64,000 bases of DNA from Novosphingobium profundi (GTDB lineage Bacteria > Pseudomonadota > Alphaproteobacteria > Sphingomonadales > Sphingomonadaceae). The notes beneath the pieces are model-generated. The model was not told where the DNA came from. It was given only the letters and a program-made list of their open reading frames with translations, and searched no databases. The stretch spans positions 62,001-126,000 of the forward strand of contig NZ_JABWCU010000002.1 of NCBI RefSeq assembly GCF_018491765.1, in the 5' to 3' direction. The translations under genes were made by a program, and so were the position numbers. Positions within the stretch are counted from its first letter, which is position 1; each line of letters opens with the position of its first letter. Below, piece after piece: positions 49,138 to 57,743 of this stretch.

Positions 49138-49755
49138 TCAGGTGCGCAGCGACTGCATGCGCTGGAGGTAGCGGGCAAGCACGTCGATCTCGAGATTGAC
49201 GCCATCGCCCACCGCCAGCGCGCCGATGGTGGTGACATCGGCGGTGTGCGGGATGATGTTGAGCATGAAGTGGCAGGTGCCATCGCTCTGGTCCTCGACG
49301 GTGTTCACCGTCAGCGAGACGCCATCGACGGTAATCGAGCCCTTGGGCGCGATATAGGGTGCGAGGCTCTTGTCGGCCGCGATCACGAACTGCTTCGAAT
49401 CGCCGACCGGGGTCACGCGAACCACGTGGCCGATGCCATCGACATGGCCGGTCACGATATGCCCGCCAAGCTCGTCGCCAAGGCGCAGCGCGGGTTCGAG
49501 ATTGACCCTCGCGCCTTCCACCCAATGGCTCGCGACCGTACGCGAGACGGTTTCGCCCGAAATGTTCACCGCAAACCAGGCATCGCCAGTCGAGCCACCT
49601 TTTTCGACCACCGTCAGGCACACGCCCGAACAGGCGATCGAGGCGCCGATGGCGATCGTGGCGGGATCGAACGGGCAGGCGATGACGGCGCGCAAGTCCC
49701 CATCCTGGCGCACCTGGCGCAAGGTGCCGATGGCGGTGACGATTCCGGTGAACAT
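49138..49755 (-). CDS. ribE: Riboflavin synthase, alpha subunit
   Basis: Forms riboflavin by dismutation of two lumazine molecules. The protein has 205 residues, made of two similar beta-barrel halves: MFTGIVTAIGTLRQV with IGASIACSGVCLTVVE, and then HIVTGHVDGIGHV with GSITVDGVSLTVNTV. It lies 4 bases after ribD in the same direction; an earlier open frame start is not homologous. ATG 49755 gives the invariant MFTG N-terminus. No FMN riboswitch is visible upstream of the operon. Confidence 0.96.
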   Translation of the reverse strand: MFTGIVTAIGTLRQVRQDGDLRAVIACPFDPATIAIGASIACSGVCLTVVEKGGSTGDAWFAVNISGETVSRTVASHWVEGARVNLEPALRLGDELGGHIVTGHVDGIGHVVRVTPVGDSKQFVIAADKSLAPYIAPKGSITVDGVSLTVNTVEDQSDGTCHFMLNIIPHTADVTTIGALAVGDGVNLEIDVLARYLQRMQSLRT

Positions 49756-49759
49756 GGGT

Positions 49760-50734
49760 CTAGCTTTCCGTTGGATTTCGAGCGCTGTAGACTTCGAGGG
49801 TGTCGCTGCCAAGGCTGCGGCGTTCCTCGAGATGCCATCGCCCATGCGCGGCGGAGAGGTGGGCGAGGCCGAAATCGGCAAGACCCGGCTTTCCACCAAC
49901 GAGAATCGGCGCGCGGTAGATCAGCAGCCGGTCGACGAGACCGGCGGCGAGGAACGCGGCTGCGGTCTGTGCCCCCCCTTCGACGAACAGGTGCTGAACC
50001 CCCTCCATGGTGCCGATCGCCTCGGGCGAGCGAAGCGCGCTCCAGCCTTCGGGGGCCTCGCTCCGGGTCAGCACCCAGCGTGCGGGGCTACGCTGTTCGA
50101 GGCCGGGCAGGCGTACGTCGAGGCGCGGGGCATCGGCGCGCAAGGTGCCGCCGCCAACGAGAATGGCATCGGCCTTTGCCCGCTGGGCATGGGTATGCGC
50201 GCGGGCCGGGGCGCCCGTGATCCACTGGCTTTTCCCGTTCGCAAGGGCAATGCAGCCATCGAGCGAGAGCGCGAGCTTGAGCGTGACTTCGGGGCGGCCC
50301 CGGCGTTGCCGGATGAGGTAGCCCGAAAGGCTGGCCGCACAGGCCGAACTGGCCACGAATTCGGTCGCGATCCCGGCCGCGCGGATGCGGGCGAGGCCTG
50401 CGCCGCTGGTACGCGGGTCGGGATCCATGCAGCCCACGACGACGCGGGCCAGCCCCGAGGCGCAGACGAGATCGGCGCAAGATGGCCCGCGCGTCGAAAG
50501 GTGCGCGCAGGGTTCGAGCGTGACGTAGAGCGTCGCGCCGCGCGCCGCGTCGCCCGCCTGGGCGAGCGCCACGGCTTCGGCATGGGGGCGTCCGCCAGGC
50601 TGCGTCCATCCGCGCGCAACGACCTTGCCCTCGCGCACGAGGATCGCGCCGACCCCCGGGTTGGGGCGGCTGAGCGGACGGGCACGCGCGGCCAGCGCGG
50701 CCGCCGCGGCAAGCCAGCGCTGGTCCTCGTTCAC
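49760..50734 (-). CDS. ribD: Bifunctional riboflavin deaminase/reductase RibD
   Basis: Two successive steps of riboflavin synthesis. The protein has 324 residues. The N-terminal zinc deaminase has His51 and Glu53 in PHAEAVAL and Cys76 and Cys86 in [14 protein letters not shown]. The C-terminal NADPH reductase has [31 protein letters not shown] and [17 protein letters not shown] 50734 overlaps the stop of the preceding gene (GTGA), implying coupling. It is followed directly by ribE. Confidence 0.95.
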   Translation of the reverse strand: MNEDQRWLAAAAALAARARPLSRPNPGVGAILVREGKVVARGWTQPGGRPHAEAVALAQAGDAARGATLYVTLEPCAHLSTRGPSCADLVCASGLARVVVGCMDPDPRTSGAGLARIRAAGIATEFVASSACAASLSGYLIRQRRGRPEVTLKLALSLDGCIALANGKSQWITGAPARAHTHAQRAKADAILVGGGTLRADAPRLDVRLPGLEQRSPARWVLTRSEAPEGWSALRSPEAIGTMEGVQHLFVEGGAQTAAAFLAAGLVDRLLIYRAPILVGGKPGLADFGLAHLSAAHGRWHLEERRSLGSDTLEVYSARNPTES

Positions 50735-51246
50735 GGCTGCGCGCTATCCGGGGAGGCGCTGTCGGCGGGTTCGTCGGGCATCGTGGGGACGACGGCGCCT
50801 TCGGGCACCTTCACCTTGCCGACCTTCTCGAGCTGGGCCTTCTTCTCGGCGGCTTCCTCGGCGTCGGCTTCGCGGGCGATCTTGTCGACGTCCATGCCCG
50901 ACCAGCGACCCAGCGTCTTGTAGATCTCGCGCACGTCCTTGTCGCGCCGGGCCTGCTCGCGGGCGAGCTCTTCCTTGGCCTTCTGGTTGGCGATGTTCTC
51001 CTTCAGGATTTCGGCGTCCGAGCGGCCTTCGGGAAGTGTCGAAATCCAGGTGACCTTGGGCGGGGGATGGGGGGCGGAGCCTTCCTGGCCCATCATCATG
51101 TAGAAGATGGCGAAGGTGCAGGCCGCCGAGACCGCGGCGATTCGCCAGCGGTTGTTTCCGGCCTGCTTCCAGACCATGCGGAAGTCGGCGAACATGCCGG
51201 TGGGCTTGACGTCCTGCCAGTATCCGGTGCGTTTCGAGAAGAGCAT
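50731..51246 (-). CDS. Conserved single-pass membrane protein with charged coiled coil
   Basis: A 171-residue protein. The N-terminal cytoplasmic part ([18 protein letters not shown]) is followed by one membrane helix (about 36-52, [17 protein letters not shown]). A long charged helix rich in Glu, Lys and Ala (about 75-145) ends in an acidic tail. This layout is common in sphingomonads but no function is known to me. It overlaps ribD by four bases and lies 32 bases upstream of the YgjP-type gene, whose product may be unrelated. Confidence 0.7.
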   Translation of the reverse strand: MLFSKRTGYWQDVKPTGMFADFRMVWKQAGNNRWRIAAVSAACTFAIFYMMMGQEGSAPHPPPKVTWISTLPEGRSDAEILKENIANQKAKEELAREQARRDKDVREIYKTLGRWSGMDVDKIAREADAEEAAEKKAQLEKVGKVKVPEGAVVPTMPDEPADSASPDSAQP

Positions 51247-51278
51247 GGGGGCTATTTAGGCGTTCTTGCGGCCGATGG

Positions 51279-52004
51279 CTAGCCGAAGGGAAGATAGAGC
51301 GCGCGCCCGTTCAGCTTGAGCCAGCGGTTGGCCTCGTGGACCGAGCCTTCGAAGATGGTCTTGAGGCAGTGGTGGAAGGCGGGGGAGTGGTCGAAGTGGA
51401 CGAGGTGGGCGACTTCGTGTGCGACCACCGAACGGCGTACGAGATCGGGCGCCATGATCAGCCGCCAGTTGATGCGGATGGCCCCGTCCGCCGCGCACGA
51501 ACCCCAGCGTCGCCGTGCGCTCGAGAGCGCGAGCTTGGGCGTGGGTTGCGCGGCTCTTGCGCAATATTCGGCAAGGTCCGCCTCGAGCAGCGGCTGCGCC
51601 TCGGCCTGCATCCAGCGTGCGAGGCGCGGGACGAGCGAGCTGGCTGGCCCGCCGACGTGAAATTCGCTCTCGCCCAGCGTGACCCGACGCGGAGCGGCAG
51701 GATCGTGGAAGAGCGTGTGAGGCGTGCCGCGAAAGGCGATCTCGGCGCCATCGCAGACCGGCGAGGCTTCGGGCACCGCGCGCAACTGGCGTTCGAGCCA
51801 ATCGCGCCGCTGCTCGGCGAAAGCCAGCGCTTCGGCGCTGCGCACCCAGGGCGGCATCGAGATGCGCACCGCGCTGCCATCGGGCGCGAGCCGCATGGTC
51901 ATGCGCCGCGCGCGTTCGAGGCGGCGCACGATGATCGGGACGGCGCGTCCGGCCAGTTCGATTTCGGGGTCCTTGCGCGGATCGCGCCTGAGCCAGTCGA
52001 GCAT
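51279..52004 (-). CDS. YgjP/SprT-like zinc metallopeptidase (DUF45)
   Basis: A 241-residue member of the YgjP-type metal hydrolases. The zinc motif VVAHEVAHLVHFDHSPAFHH (about 194-213) has HExxH plus a downstream His; the upstream RRRWGSC (165-170) and INWRLIMAP are also conserved in the family. ATG 52004 is chosen; the longer open frame covers the YcgN gene in another frame. It is 5 bases from that gene, so one minus-strand unit is likely. Confidence 0.9.
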   Translation of the reverse strand: MLDWLRRDPRKDPEIELAGRAVPIIVRRLERARRMTMRLAPDGSAVRISMPPWVRSAEALAFAEQRRDWLERQLRAVPEASPVCDGAEIAFRGTPHTLFHDPAAPRRVTLGESEFHVGGPASSLVPRLARWMQAEAQPLLEADLAEYCARAAQPTPKLALSSARRRWGSCAADGAIRINWRLIMAPDLVRRSVVAHEVAHLVHFDHSPAFHHCLKTIFEGSVHEANRWLKLNGRALYLPFG

Positions 52005-52009
52005 GGCGC

Positions 52010-52522
52010 TCAGGTCTCCGGCCCGTCGTCCGGCTCGGCCAGCTCCCAGGGGTTCTGCCCGTCTTCGATCTCGAATTCCTGCTCCATCCCTTCGGGCCAG
52101 ATGATGTGCTGCTCGAGCGGGCCCGCGTGGACTTCGCTGATCACCCGTCCCGCGACCGAGACGCCCGCGCGGCGGACCGCCTCGCGATCGCCGCAAACGA
52201 GATAGTGCCAGGCGGGCAGGGGCTCGCCCTCGGCGCGCAGGCGGTAGGCGCACGTCTCGGGCAGCCAGGGCAAGCTTCCGGCCGAGCGCAAGGTCAGTGT
52301 CAGGCAGTCGGGTACGGCGCGCTTGCGGTGCGGGTAGTCGGAGCAGCGCGCGGTTTTGGTGTCGAGCAGCTTGCAGGCGACATTGGTATGGTAGATCTCC
52401 CCGCTGTCGGCGTCCTCGACCTTGTGCAGGCAGCACTGGCCGCAGCCGTCGCAAAGCGCCTCCCATTGCGCCTTGTCGAGGCTGGCAAGAGGGCGCTCCC
52501 AGAAGGGTGGGGCCTGTTCCAC
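52010..52522 (-). CDS. YcgN/UPF0260 cysteine-cluster protein
   Basis: A 170-residue protein. The cysteine cluster CDGCGQCCLHK (24-34), with later cysteines in ACKLLDTKTARCSDYPHR, VPDCLTL and ETCAYRLR, marks the UPF0260/zinc-cluster family. The role is unknown; metal binding is likely. Start is GTG 52522, which is 2 bases after the SCO1 stop. It lies between SCO1 and YgjP in one minus-strand run, and the proximity to a copper chaperone may be functional. Confidence 0.88.
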   Translation of the reverse strand: MEQAPPFWERPLASLDKAQWEALCDGCGQCCLHKVEDADSGEIYHTNVACKLLDTKTARCSDYPHRKRAVPDCLTLTLRSAGSLPWLPETCAYRLRAEGEPLPAWHYLVCGDREAVRRAGVSVAGRVISEVHAGPLEQHIIWPEGMEQEFEIEDGQNPWELAEPDDGPET

Positions 52523-52524
52523 GT

Positions 52525-53163
52525 TCAGTTCACCAGCGCGGCGAGGTCGGCGGCGACGGCCTTGGCGCCCTTGTCGACGGGCAGCATGTCGATCGGTTCG
52601 CCCTTGGGGTTCATCAGGTAGGCGAAGCGCGAGTGGTCCATGAGGTAGCCGCCCGATGTCGTCTCCCCCTTGCCGTAATAGACCGCGAAGGCCTTGGCAG
52701 CCTCGTCGACCTGCTTGGCGGTGCCGGTGAGGCCGAGCAGGTCGGGCCCGAAGGCGCCGGTCCACTGGCCAACGATTTCGGGGGTGTCGCGCGCCGGGTC
52801 GATGGTGATGAAGATCGGCTGGACTTTCGCGGCGGCCTCGGGATGGGCCTTGGCGAACTGGTTGAAGCCCTTCATCATCTCCTGCACGTCGATCGGGCAG
52901 GCATCGGGGCAGAAGGTGTAGCCGAAGTAGATGATCGTCCACTTGCCGCGAAAATCGCTCCAGCGCACGGCCTTGCCAGTCTTGTCGACGAGCGTGAAGT
53001 CGCCGCCGATGGCGGCGCCGGTAATGTCGGTGCCTTCGATCGGAGGGTGTGCGGGCGAAGCCGGCTGGCATGCGCCGAGCGACAGTCCGAGGGCGAGGGC
53101 GCTGGCCGCGAGAACGCGACGGGCCGTGCGGGAACGAAGATGGGTCATGGCGAAGCGGTTCAT
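52525..53163 (-). CDS. SCO1/SenC copper chaperone, lipoprotein
   Basis: Delivers copper for assembly of the cytochrome c oxidase CuA site, on the outer side of the membrane. The protein has 212 residues. A signal peptide ends with the lipobox LGAC. The thioredoxin-like domain holds the CxxxC copper motif in FCPDACPID and the conserved His in MDHSRFAYLM. ATG 53163 or 53148 are both possible starts. It is the first gene of a three-gene run with YcgN and YgjP. Confidence 0.95.
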   Translation of the reverse strand: MNRFAMTHLRSRTARRVLAASALALGLSLGACQPASPAHPPIEGTDITGAAIGGDFTLVDKTGKAVRWSDFRGKWTIIYFGYTFCPDACPIDVQEMMKGFNQFAKAHPEAAAKVQPIFITIDPARDTPEIVGQWTGAFGPDLLGLTGTAKQVDEAAKAFAVYYGKGETTSGGYLMDHSRFAYLMNPKGEPIDMLPVDKGAKAVAADLAALVN

Positions 53164-53244
53164 GCTCTGCTAGACCGTCTCATGCAAGGAGCGAGCTGGC
53201 GGATGCCCCTTGGCCTGTTGAGAATTCAAAGAAGGAAATCAGAC

Positions 53245-53889
53245 GTGTCGAAACTCGCTATCCGGAACGGCTCGGCCCTCTCGCGGCTGATCCTGAAGGG
53301 AACCCTTGCCGTTGCCGCTGGCGCGATGGCGACCGCCGGGATGGCGCAGGCGGGCTTTTCCGACGGCTACAAGTTCCTTGAATCGGTCAAGAAAAAGGAA
53401 GGCGAGGAAGTCGAGCAAGCGCTCATGAAGGCGCCGCTCATCGTCAATTCCAAGGACGTCACCACCGGGGAGACGGCGCTTCACATCGTCGTTGAGCGCC
53501 GCGATCTGACCTGGCTTCGTTACCTTGTCGAGCATGGCGCGAAAGTGGACCTCGCCGATGATCATGGGCGCACGCCCTTGCAGGAAGCGGTCAATCTGGG
53601 CTGGCGCGAAGGCGCAGTCTACCTGCTCGAGCGGGGCGCGCGCACAAACGACTCGAACGACGCTGGCGAAACGCCGCTGATTTCCGCCGTCCATCGCCGC
53701 GACACCGAACTCATGAAGGCGCTTCTCCAGGCCGGCGCAGACCCTGACCGGGCCGACAATTCGGGCCGCAGTGCGCGCGACTACGCCAAGCAGGACGGGC
53801 CCACCAGCATGCTCGTGCGCACCATCGACGAGAACAAGCGCGCCGATGCCGGCAAGAATTCCAAGCCGGTCTACGGTCCGACGTTCTGA
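53245..53889 (+). CDS. Exported ankyrin-repeat protein
   Basis: A 214-residue protein. A signal peptide (LILKGTLAVAAGAMATAGMAQA, cleaved near 33) is followed by at least three ankyrin repeats (for example TGETALHIVVERRDLTWLRYLVEHGA, DDHGRTPLQEAVNLGWREG and AGETPLISAVHRRDTELMKALLQAGADP). It probably acts in the periplasm through protein contacts. GTG 53245, with AAGGA 8 bases upstream, is preferred; ATG 53202 is an alternative. The COQ9 gene follows after 11 bases. Confidence 0.85.
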   Translation: MSKLAIRNGSALSRLILKGTLAVAAGAMATAGMAQAGFSDGYKFLESVKKKEGEEVEQALMKAPLIVNSKDVTTGETALHIVVERRDLTWLRYLVEHGAKVDLADDHGRTPLQEAVNLGWREGAVYLLERGARTNDSNDAGETPLISAVHRRDTELMKALLQAGADPDRADNSGRSARDYAKQDGPTSMLVRTIDENKRADAGKNSKPVYGPTF

Positions 53890-53900
53890 GGGAGTGCACG

Positions 53901-54554
53901 ATGGCTGACGTGGAAACTCTCGCGCAACTTCGCTGCGTCCTCGCCCCGGCCGTGGCCGAGGCGGCCGCCTTCGATGGCTGGAGCGCGCAGGCGGTCGAAC
54001 AGGCCGCACACCAGAACGGCGTCGACCCCGAGCTCGCCGCCTTCGCCTTCGGCGGCAAGCAGATGGCGATGATCGAGGCCTGGGTCGATGCGATCGACCT
54101 GGCCATGGTCACTACGGTTCCCGCCGAGTCGCTCAAGGGCGTGCCCGTGCGCGAGCGCATCCGTCGCCTGGTCATGGCGCGCCTCGACGCCGCGGCGGGC
54201 AAGGAGGAGGCGCTCCTGCGCGCGCTGACGATCATGGCAATGCCGCAAAACCTAGCGCGTGCCACGCAACTGGGCTGGCGCAGCGCGGACCGGATGTGGC
54301 GGCTCGCGGGCGACACCGCGACCGACTACAACCACTATACCAAGCGCACCACGTTGGCGGGGATCTATGCCGCGACGCTCCACGTCTTCGCGCGCGAGAA
54401 AGACCCCGAGAAGCCGGAAACCCGCCGTTTTCTCGAACGCCGGATCGACGGGATCATGCGCTTCGAGAAGGTCAAGGCGCAGTTCACGCGCCGGCCCGAG
54501 GAGCGTTTCAGCGTGACCCGGCTGCTGGGGCGGCTGCGCTATCCCGCACGCTGA
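53901..54554 (+). CDS. COQ9-family ubiquinone biosynthesis protein
   Basis: A 217-residue protein of the COQ9/RPSU-like family, which binds lipid and helps the ubiquinone hydroxylation step in mitochondria and alphaproteobacteria. It has the family features: a mostly helical TetR-like fold, RIRRLVMARLDAAAGKEEALLRALTIMAMPQNL in the middle, RMWRLAGDTATDYNHYTKRTTLAGIYAAT further on and a basic C-terminus. ATG 53901, preceded by GGAG. A hairpin follows the stop. Confidence 0.9.
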   Translation: MADVETLAQLRCVLAPAVAEAAAFDGWSAQAVEQAAHQNGVDPELAAFAFGGKQMAMIEAWVDAIDLAMVTTVPAESLKGVPVRERIRRLVMARLDAAAGKEEALLRALTIMAMPQNLARATQLGWRSADRMWRLAGDTATDYNHYTKRTTLAGIYAATLHVFAREKDPEKPETRRFLERRIDGIMRFEKVKAQFTRRPEERFSVTRLLGRLRYPAR

Positions 54555-54561
54555 AGCGTAA

Positions 54562-54590
54562 GCCCGAGGCGCGGCTGCCGTGCCTCGGGC
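54562..54590 (+). terminator. Hairpin after COQ9 gene
   Basis: A 9-base-pair GC stem (GCCCGAGGC and complement) with an 11-base loop, 8 bases past the stop. There is no clear T-tract. It separates the ankyrin-COQ9 pair from feoAB. Confidence 0.5.
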
Positions 54591-54616
54591 CTCGCCCGCG
54601 ACAAGGTGATACGCGA

Positions 54617-54640
54617 TTGCTTATTGCGAAGCAGTTGCAA
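54617..54640 (+). promoter_or_regulatory. Possible Fur-type iron box upstream of feoA
   Basis: TTGCTTATTGCGAAGCAG with TTGCAA after it lies 30-50 bases before feoA. TTGC/GCAA ends are palindromic and the TTGCGAA word recurs in iron-regulated sites of related bacteria. This is a candidate from pattern and gene context only. Confidence 0.35.
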
Positions 54641-54669
54641 AGGCGCCCCTAATCTGGCAGCGCAAACCC

Positions 54670-54924
54670 ATGACTCTCGATCAACAACCCATCGACCGCA
54701 AGGTCCGCATCGTCTCGGTCGACTGGAGCAGGCTGGTTCCCGAAGAGGCGCGGCGCCTCCAGGCGCTCGGGGTCGATGCCGGTGCCCAAGTCTCGGTGTC
54801 GCAGCGCGGGGTGTTCGGCGGCTGTGATCCGATCGCGATCCGCATCGGGCGCATGATTGTCGCGGTCCGCCGCGCGCATGCCCAGGCGATCGAGGTCGCC
54901 GACGCGGAGACGCTTTTCGCATGA
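54670..54924 (+). CDS. feoA: Ferrous iron transport protein A
   Basis: A small 84-residue SH3-like cytoplasmic partner of FeoB (FeoA family PF04023). It has the family pattern: RIVSVDWSRLVPEEARRLQALGVDAGAQV at the N-terminus, and SQRGVFGGCDPIAIRIGRMIVAVRRAHAQAI at the C-terminus. Its stop overlaps the feoB ATG by four bases, so the pair is coupled. It probably modulates FeoB GTPase activity. Confidence 0.92.
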   Translation: MTLDQQPIDRKVRIVSVDWSRLVPEEARRLQALGVDAGAQVSVSQRGVFGGCDPIAIRIGRMIVAVRRAHAQAIEVADAETLFA

Positions 54925-56762
54925 GCCGTCCCCGCAAGATTGCCCTCGTCGGAAATCCCAATGCCGGCAAGAGCGCGCTGTTCAACGCGCTGACCGGTGC
55001 GCGCCAGAAGATCGCCAATTATCCCGGCGTGACGGTCGAACGCAAATCGGGGCGGCTGGTCCTGCCCACCGGCGAGCCGGTCGAACTGACCGACCTTCCC
55101 GGCGCCTATGGCCTCGATCCGACCAGTCCCGACGAGGAAGTGACCTCCAAGGTCATACGTGGTCAGTTTCCGGGCGAGGCCGAGCCCGACGTGCTCGTCA
55201 TCGTGCTTGACGCCTCCAATCTCGAACAGCATCTCGTTTTCGCACAGGAATTGCTGGCTCTGGGCAAGCCGAGCGTGATCGCGCTCAACATGGTGGACCT
55301 TGCCGAGCGCGACGGGCTGGTGCTCGACCCTGCCGTGCTCGAGGAGGAACTGGGCGTGCGCGTGGTGTCCACCGTCGCGGTGCGCCGGCGCGGTCTCACC
55401 GAACTGGGCGAGGCGGTGGCATCGGCGACGCTGCGTGCGCCGGGACCCAGTCTGACCGAAATCGGCGCCGTCGAGCGGCGCGTGGCCGCCCATGCGATGG
55501 CGGGTGCGGCGATCCTTTCGGAAACCCGCCAGCGCCGCATGCACGCGCGGCTGGACGCCTTGTTGCTCAACCCCTGGCTGGGGCCGCTGGTGCTTTTCGC
55601 GCTGCTCTTCGTGATCTTCCAGGCGGTCTTCGCCTGGGCGACGCCGTTCGCCGACGCGCTCGAGGCCGGAGTGGGCGCGCTGCACGATGCCGTGCGCCAG
55701 ACATTGCCCGACAATTTCCTGCGGGACCTGCTGACCGAAGGCATCATTTCGGGCGTGGGCGCGGTGGTTGTCTTCCTGCCGCAGATCGTCATTCTCTTCG
55801 CCTTCATCCTGGCGATGGAAGCCTCGGGCTACATGGCCCGCGCGGCCTTCCTGATGGACCGGATGATGGCGAGCGTGGGCCTGTCGGGACGCAGTTTCAT
55901 TCCGCTCCTGTCGAGTTTCGCCTGCGCGATTCCGGGCATCATGGCGACACGCTCGATCACTGACCCCAAGGACCGCCTGACAACCATTCTGATCGCGCCG
56001 ATGATGACCTGCTCGGCGCGCCTGCCGGTCTACGCGGTGATCATCGCGGCCTTCATCCCGAACGAAACCGTGGGCTGGGGCATCGGCCTCCAGGGTCTGG
56101 TCCTCTTCGCGCTCTACGTCGCGGGCGTGTTGGGGGCGATGCTGGTCGCGCTGATCCTGCGTCGCTCGATCACCAAGGGGGCGGCTTCGGGCTTCATCAT
56201 GGAACTGCCCAAGTACCAGTTGCCACGCCTGGGCGATCTGGCGCTGGGCCTGTGGCAGCGCGCCTGGATCTTCCTGCGCCGCGCGGGCACGATCATCTTT
56301 ACCGTCACCATCGTCTTGTGGATCATGCTCAGCTTCCCGCGTGCCGTGCCGGGCCAGAGCCAGGTCGACGCCTCGTTCGCGGGCAAGATCGCCAATGGCC
56401 TTGCGGTCGTCGTCGAGCCGATCGGCTTCAACCGCGACATGGCGCTGGCGCTCATCCCCGCCATGGCCGCGCGCGAAGTGGCGGTCTCCTCGCTCGCGAC
56501 GACTTATGCCGTGGATGCCACCGACGAGGACAGGGAAGCGGCCGAGCTGGGCGACCAGCTCAAGGGGCACTGGACGCTACCGATGGCGCTCGCCTTCCTC
56601 GCCTGGTTCGTCTTCGCGCCGCAGTGCATGTCGACGATCGCGGTGACGCGGCGCGAGACCAATGGCTGGAAGTGGCCGGCGTTCATGCTCGCCTACCTCT
56701 TCGGCCTGGCTTACGTGGCGGCGGGCGCGACCTACTGGCTGGCGGTCTGGGCAGGATTGTAG
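54921..56762 (+). CDS. feoB: Ferrous iron transporter FeoB
   Basis: Imports Fe(II) across the inner membrane. The protein has 613 residues. The N-terminal G domain has G1 GNPNAGKS (11-18), G2 near NYPGVTVE, G3 DLPG (58-61) and G4 NMVD (about 125). A membrane part with Gate motifs such as [21 protein letters not shown] and [10 protein letters not shown] follows. It is shorter than the roughly 770-residue E. coli FeoB, which fits alphaproteobacterial forms without a long C-terminus. No FeoC was seen. Translation is coupled to feoA. Confidence 0.95.
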   Translation: MSRPRKIALVGNPNAGKSALFNALTGARQKIANYPGVTVERKSGRLVLPTGEPVELTDLPGAYGLDPTSPDEEVTSKVIRGQFPGEAEPDVLVIVLDASNLEQHLVFAQELLALGKPSVIALNMVDLAERDGLVLDPAVLEEELGVRVVSTVAVRRRGLTELGEAVASATLRAPGPSLTEIGAVERRVAAHAMAGAAILSETRQRRMHARLDALLLNPWLGPLVLFALLFVIFQAVFAWATPFADALEAGVGALHDAVRQTLPDNFLRDLLTEGIISGVGAVVVFLPQIVILFAFILAMEASGYMARAAFLMDRMMASVGLSGRSFIPLLSSFACAIPGIMATRSITDPKDRLTTILIAPMMTCSARLPVYAVIIAAFIPNETVGWGIGLQGLVLFALYVAGVLGAMLVALILRRSITKGAASGFIMELPKYQLPRLGDLALGLWQRAWIFLRRAGTIIFTVTIVLWIMLSFPRAVPGQSQVDASFAGKIANGLAVVVEPIGFNRDMALALIPAMAAREVAVSSLATTYAVDATDEDREAAELGDQLKGHWTLPMALAFLAWFVFAPQCMSTIAVTRRETNGWKWPAFMLAYLFGLAYVAAGATYWLAVWAGL

Positions 56763-56844
56763 AAAACCCTTAGCTACGACTCGCGCGTCGAGGGGCTATT
56801 CGCTAGGTCCTCGGTTCGAAAGTGCAGAGGAAAGCGATTCAACC

Positions 56845-57453
56845 ATGGCAGGCAGCGTCAACAAGGTCATTCTCGTCGGCAACCTCGGGGCCGATCCCGA
56901 AGTCAAGTCGTTCCAGAACGGCGGGCGCGTTGCCAACTTGCGCATCGCCACGTCGGAAAGCTGGAAGGACCGCGCGACCGGCGAGCGCAAGGAGCGCACC
57001 GAGTGGCACTCGGTCGTGATCCAGAGCGACGGTCTCGTCGGCGTCGTCGAGCGCTTCCTGCGCAAGGGCTCCAAGGTCTACATCGAAGGCCAGCTGCGCA
57101 CCCGCAAGTGGCAGGACCGCGACGGCAACGATCGCTACACCACCGAGATCTCGGTCGGCGGCATGGGCGGCGTGCTGACCATGCTCGACGGTGCGAGTGG
57201 CGGTGGCGGTGGCGGTGGCCAGCGCGGCGGCGGTTCGGGCGGGAGCTCGGGCGGTGACTGGGGCCGCGGCGGTGGCTCGTCGGGCGGTGGCGACGATTGG
57301 GGCCGTTCGGGCGGCTCCTCCTCCTCGGGTGGCGACAGCTGGGGCAGCAGCGGTGGTTCGTCTTCGGGCGGCAGCGACTGGGGCCGCAGCGGCGGCAGCT
57401 CGTCGAGCGGCGGCGGCTTCGGTGACGATCTCGACGACGACATCCCGTTCTGA
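56845..57453 (+). CDS. ssb: Single-stranded DNA-binding protein
   Basis: A 202-residue SSB. The OB fold (1-112) shows [27 protein letters not shown] and [24 protein letters not shown]. The tail (about 118-190) is Gly/Ser-rich with regularly spaced DWG or SWG units, and the tip DDLDDDIPF is the acidic protein-docking peptide. ATG 56845 has AGAGGA upstream. A terminator follows, so it is probably a single-gene unit. Confidence 0.97.
   Translation: MAGSVNKVILVGNLGADPEVKSFQNGGRVANLRIATSESWKDRATGERKERTEWHSVVIQSDGLVGVVERFLRKGSKVYIEGQLRTRKWQDRDGNDRYTTEISVGGMGGVLTMLDGASGGGGGGGQRGGGSGGSSGGDWGRGGGSSGGGDDWGRSGGSSSSGGDSWGSSGGSSSGGSDWGRSGGSSSSGGGFGDDLDDDIPF
57195..57425 (+). repeat. Tandem Gly/Ser/Trp repeats in ssb tail
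   Basis: The coding DNA repeats units of roughly 50-55 bases (GGC-rich blocks each ending in GACTGGGGC-like words, giving DWG). At least four copies can be seen. They encode the SSB linker. Confidence 0.75.
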
Positions 57454-57484
57454 GATGCACCTTGCAGAGTTTTTGTAGTTCGAA

Positions 57485-57515
57485 GGCTCGTCTCCGGCAG
57501 GAGGCGGGCCTTTTT
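57485..57515 (+). terminator. Rho-independent terminator of ssb
   Basis: An 11-base-pair stem (two G-U pairs) with a GGCA-type loop, followed by five T residues, 32 bases past the stop. Confidence 0.88.
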
Positions 57516-57743
57516 CGCAACGGCTTCAGGCGCGCGCACCCGGTGCAGGAGCGGGGTGCGCGCAATGTGTACCGGGGCCGTGGCTGGCTGCTCCTCCGGA
57601 AGGTGGGCAAACTCCTGGCATCTGACTATTGTGGGCTGGACGCTGAAATAGTCGGCCCATTTCCGCCAGGTCTGGAGTATTGCGTTCGCGGCGCCCGGCT
57701 GGGACGATAGGCCTGGCGATTTGGATTGTATGGGTGTTCCAAG

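Noticed and set aside
50731..51246. FMN riboswitch upstream of ribD
   Set aside because: The region is coding and tightly overlapped, and no conserved RFN-type pattern was seen.
57480..57520. Short coding frame after ssb
   Set aside because: The hairpin and T5 tract explain the sequence as a terminator.
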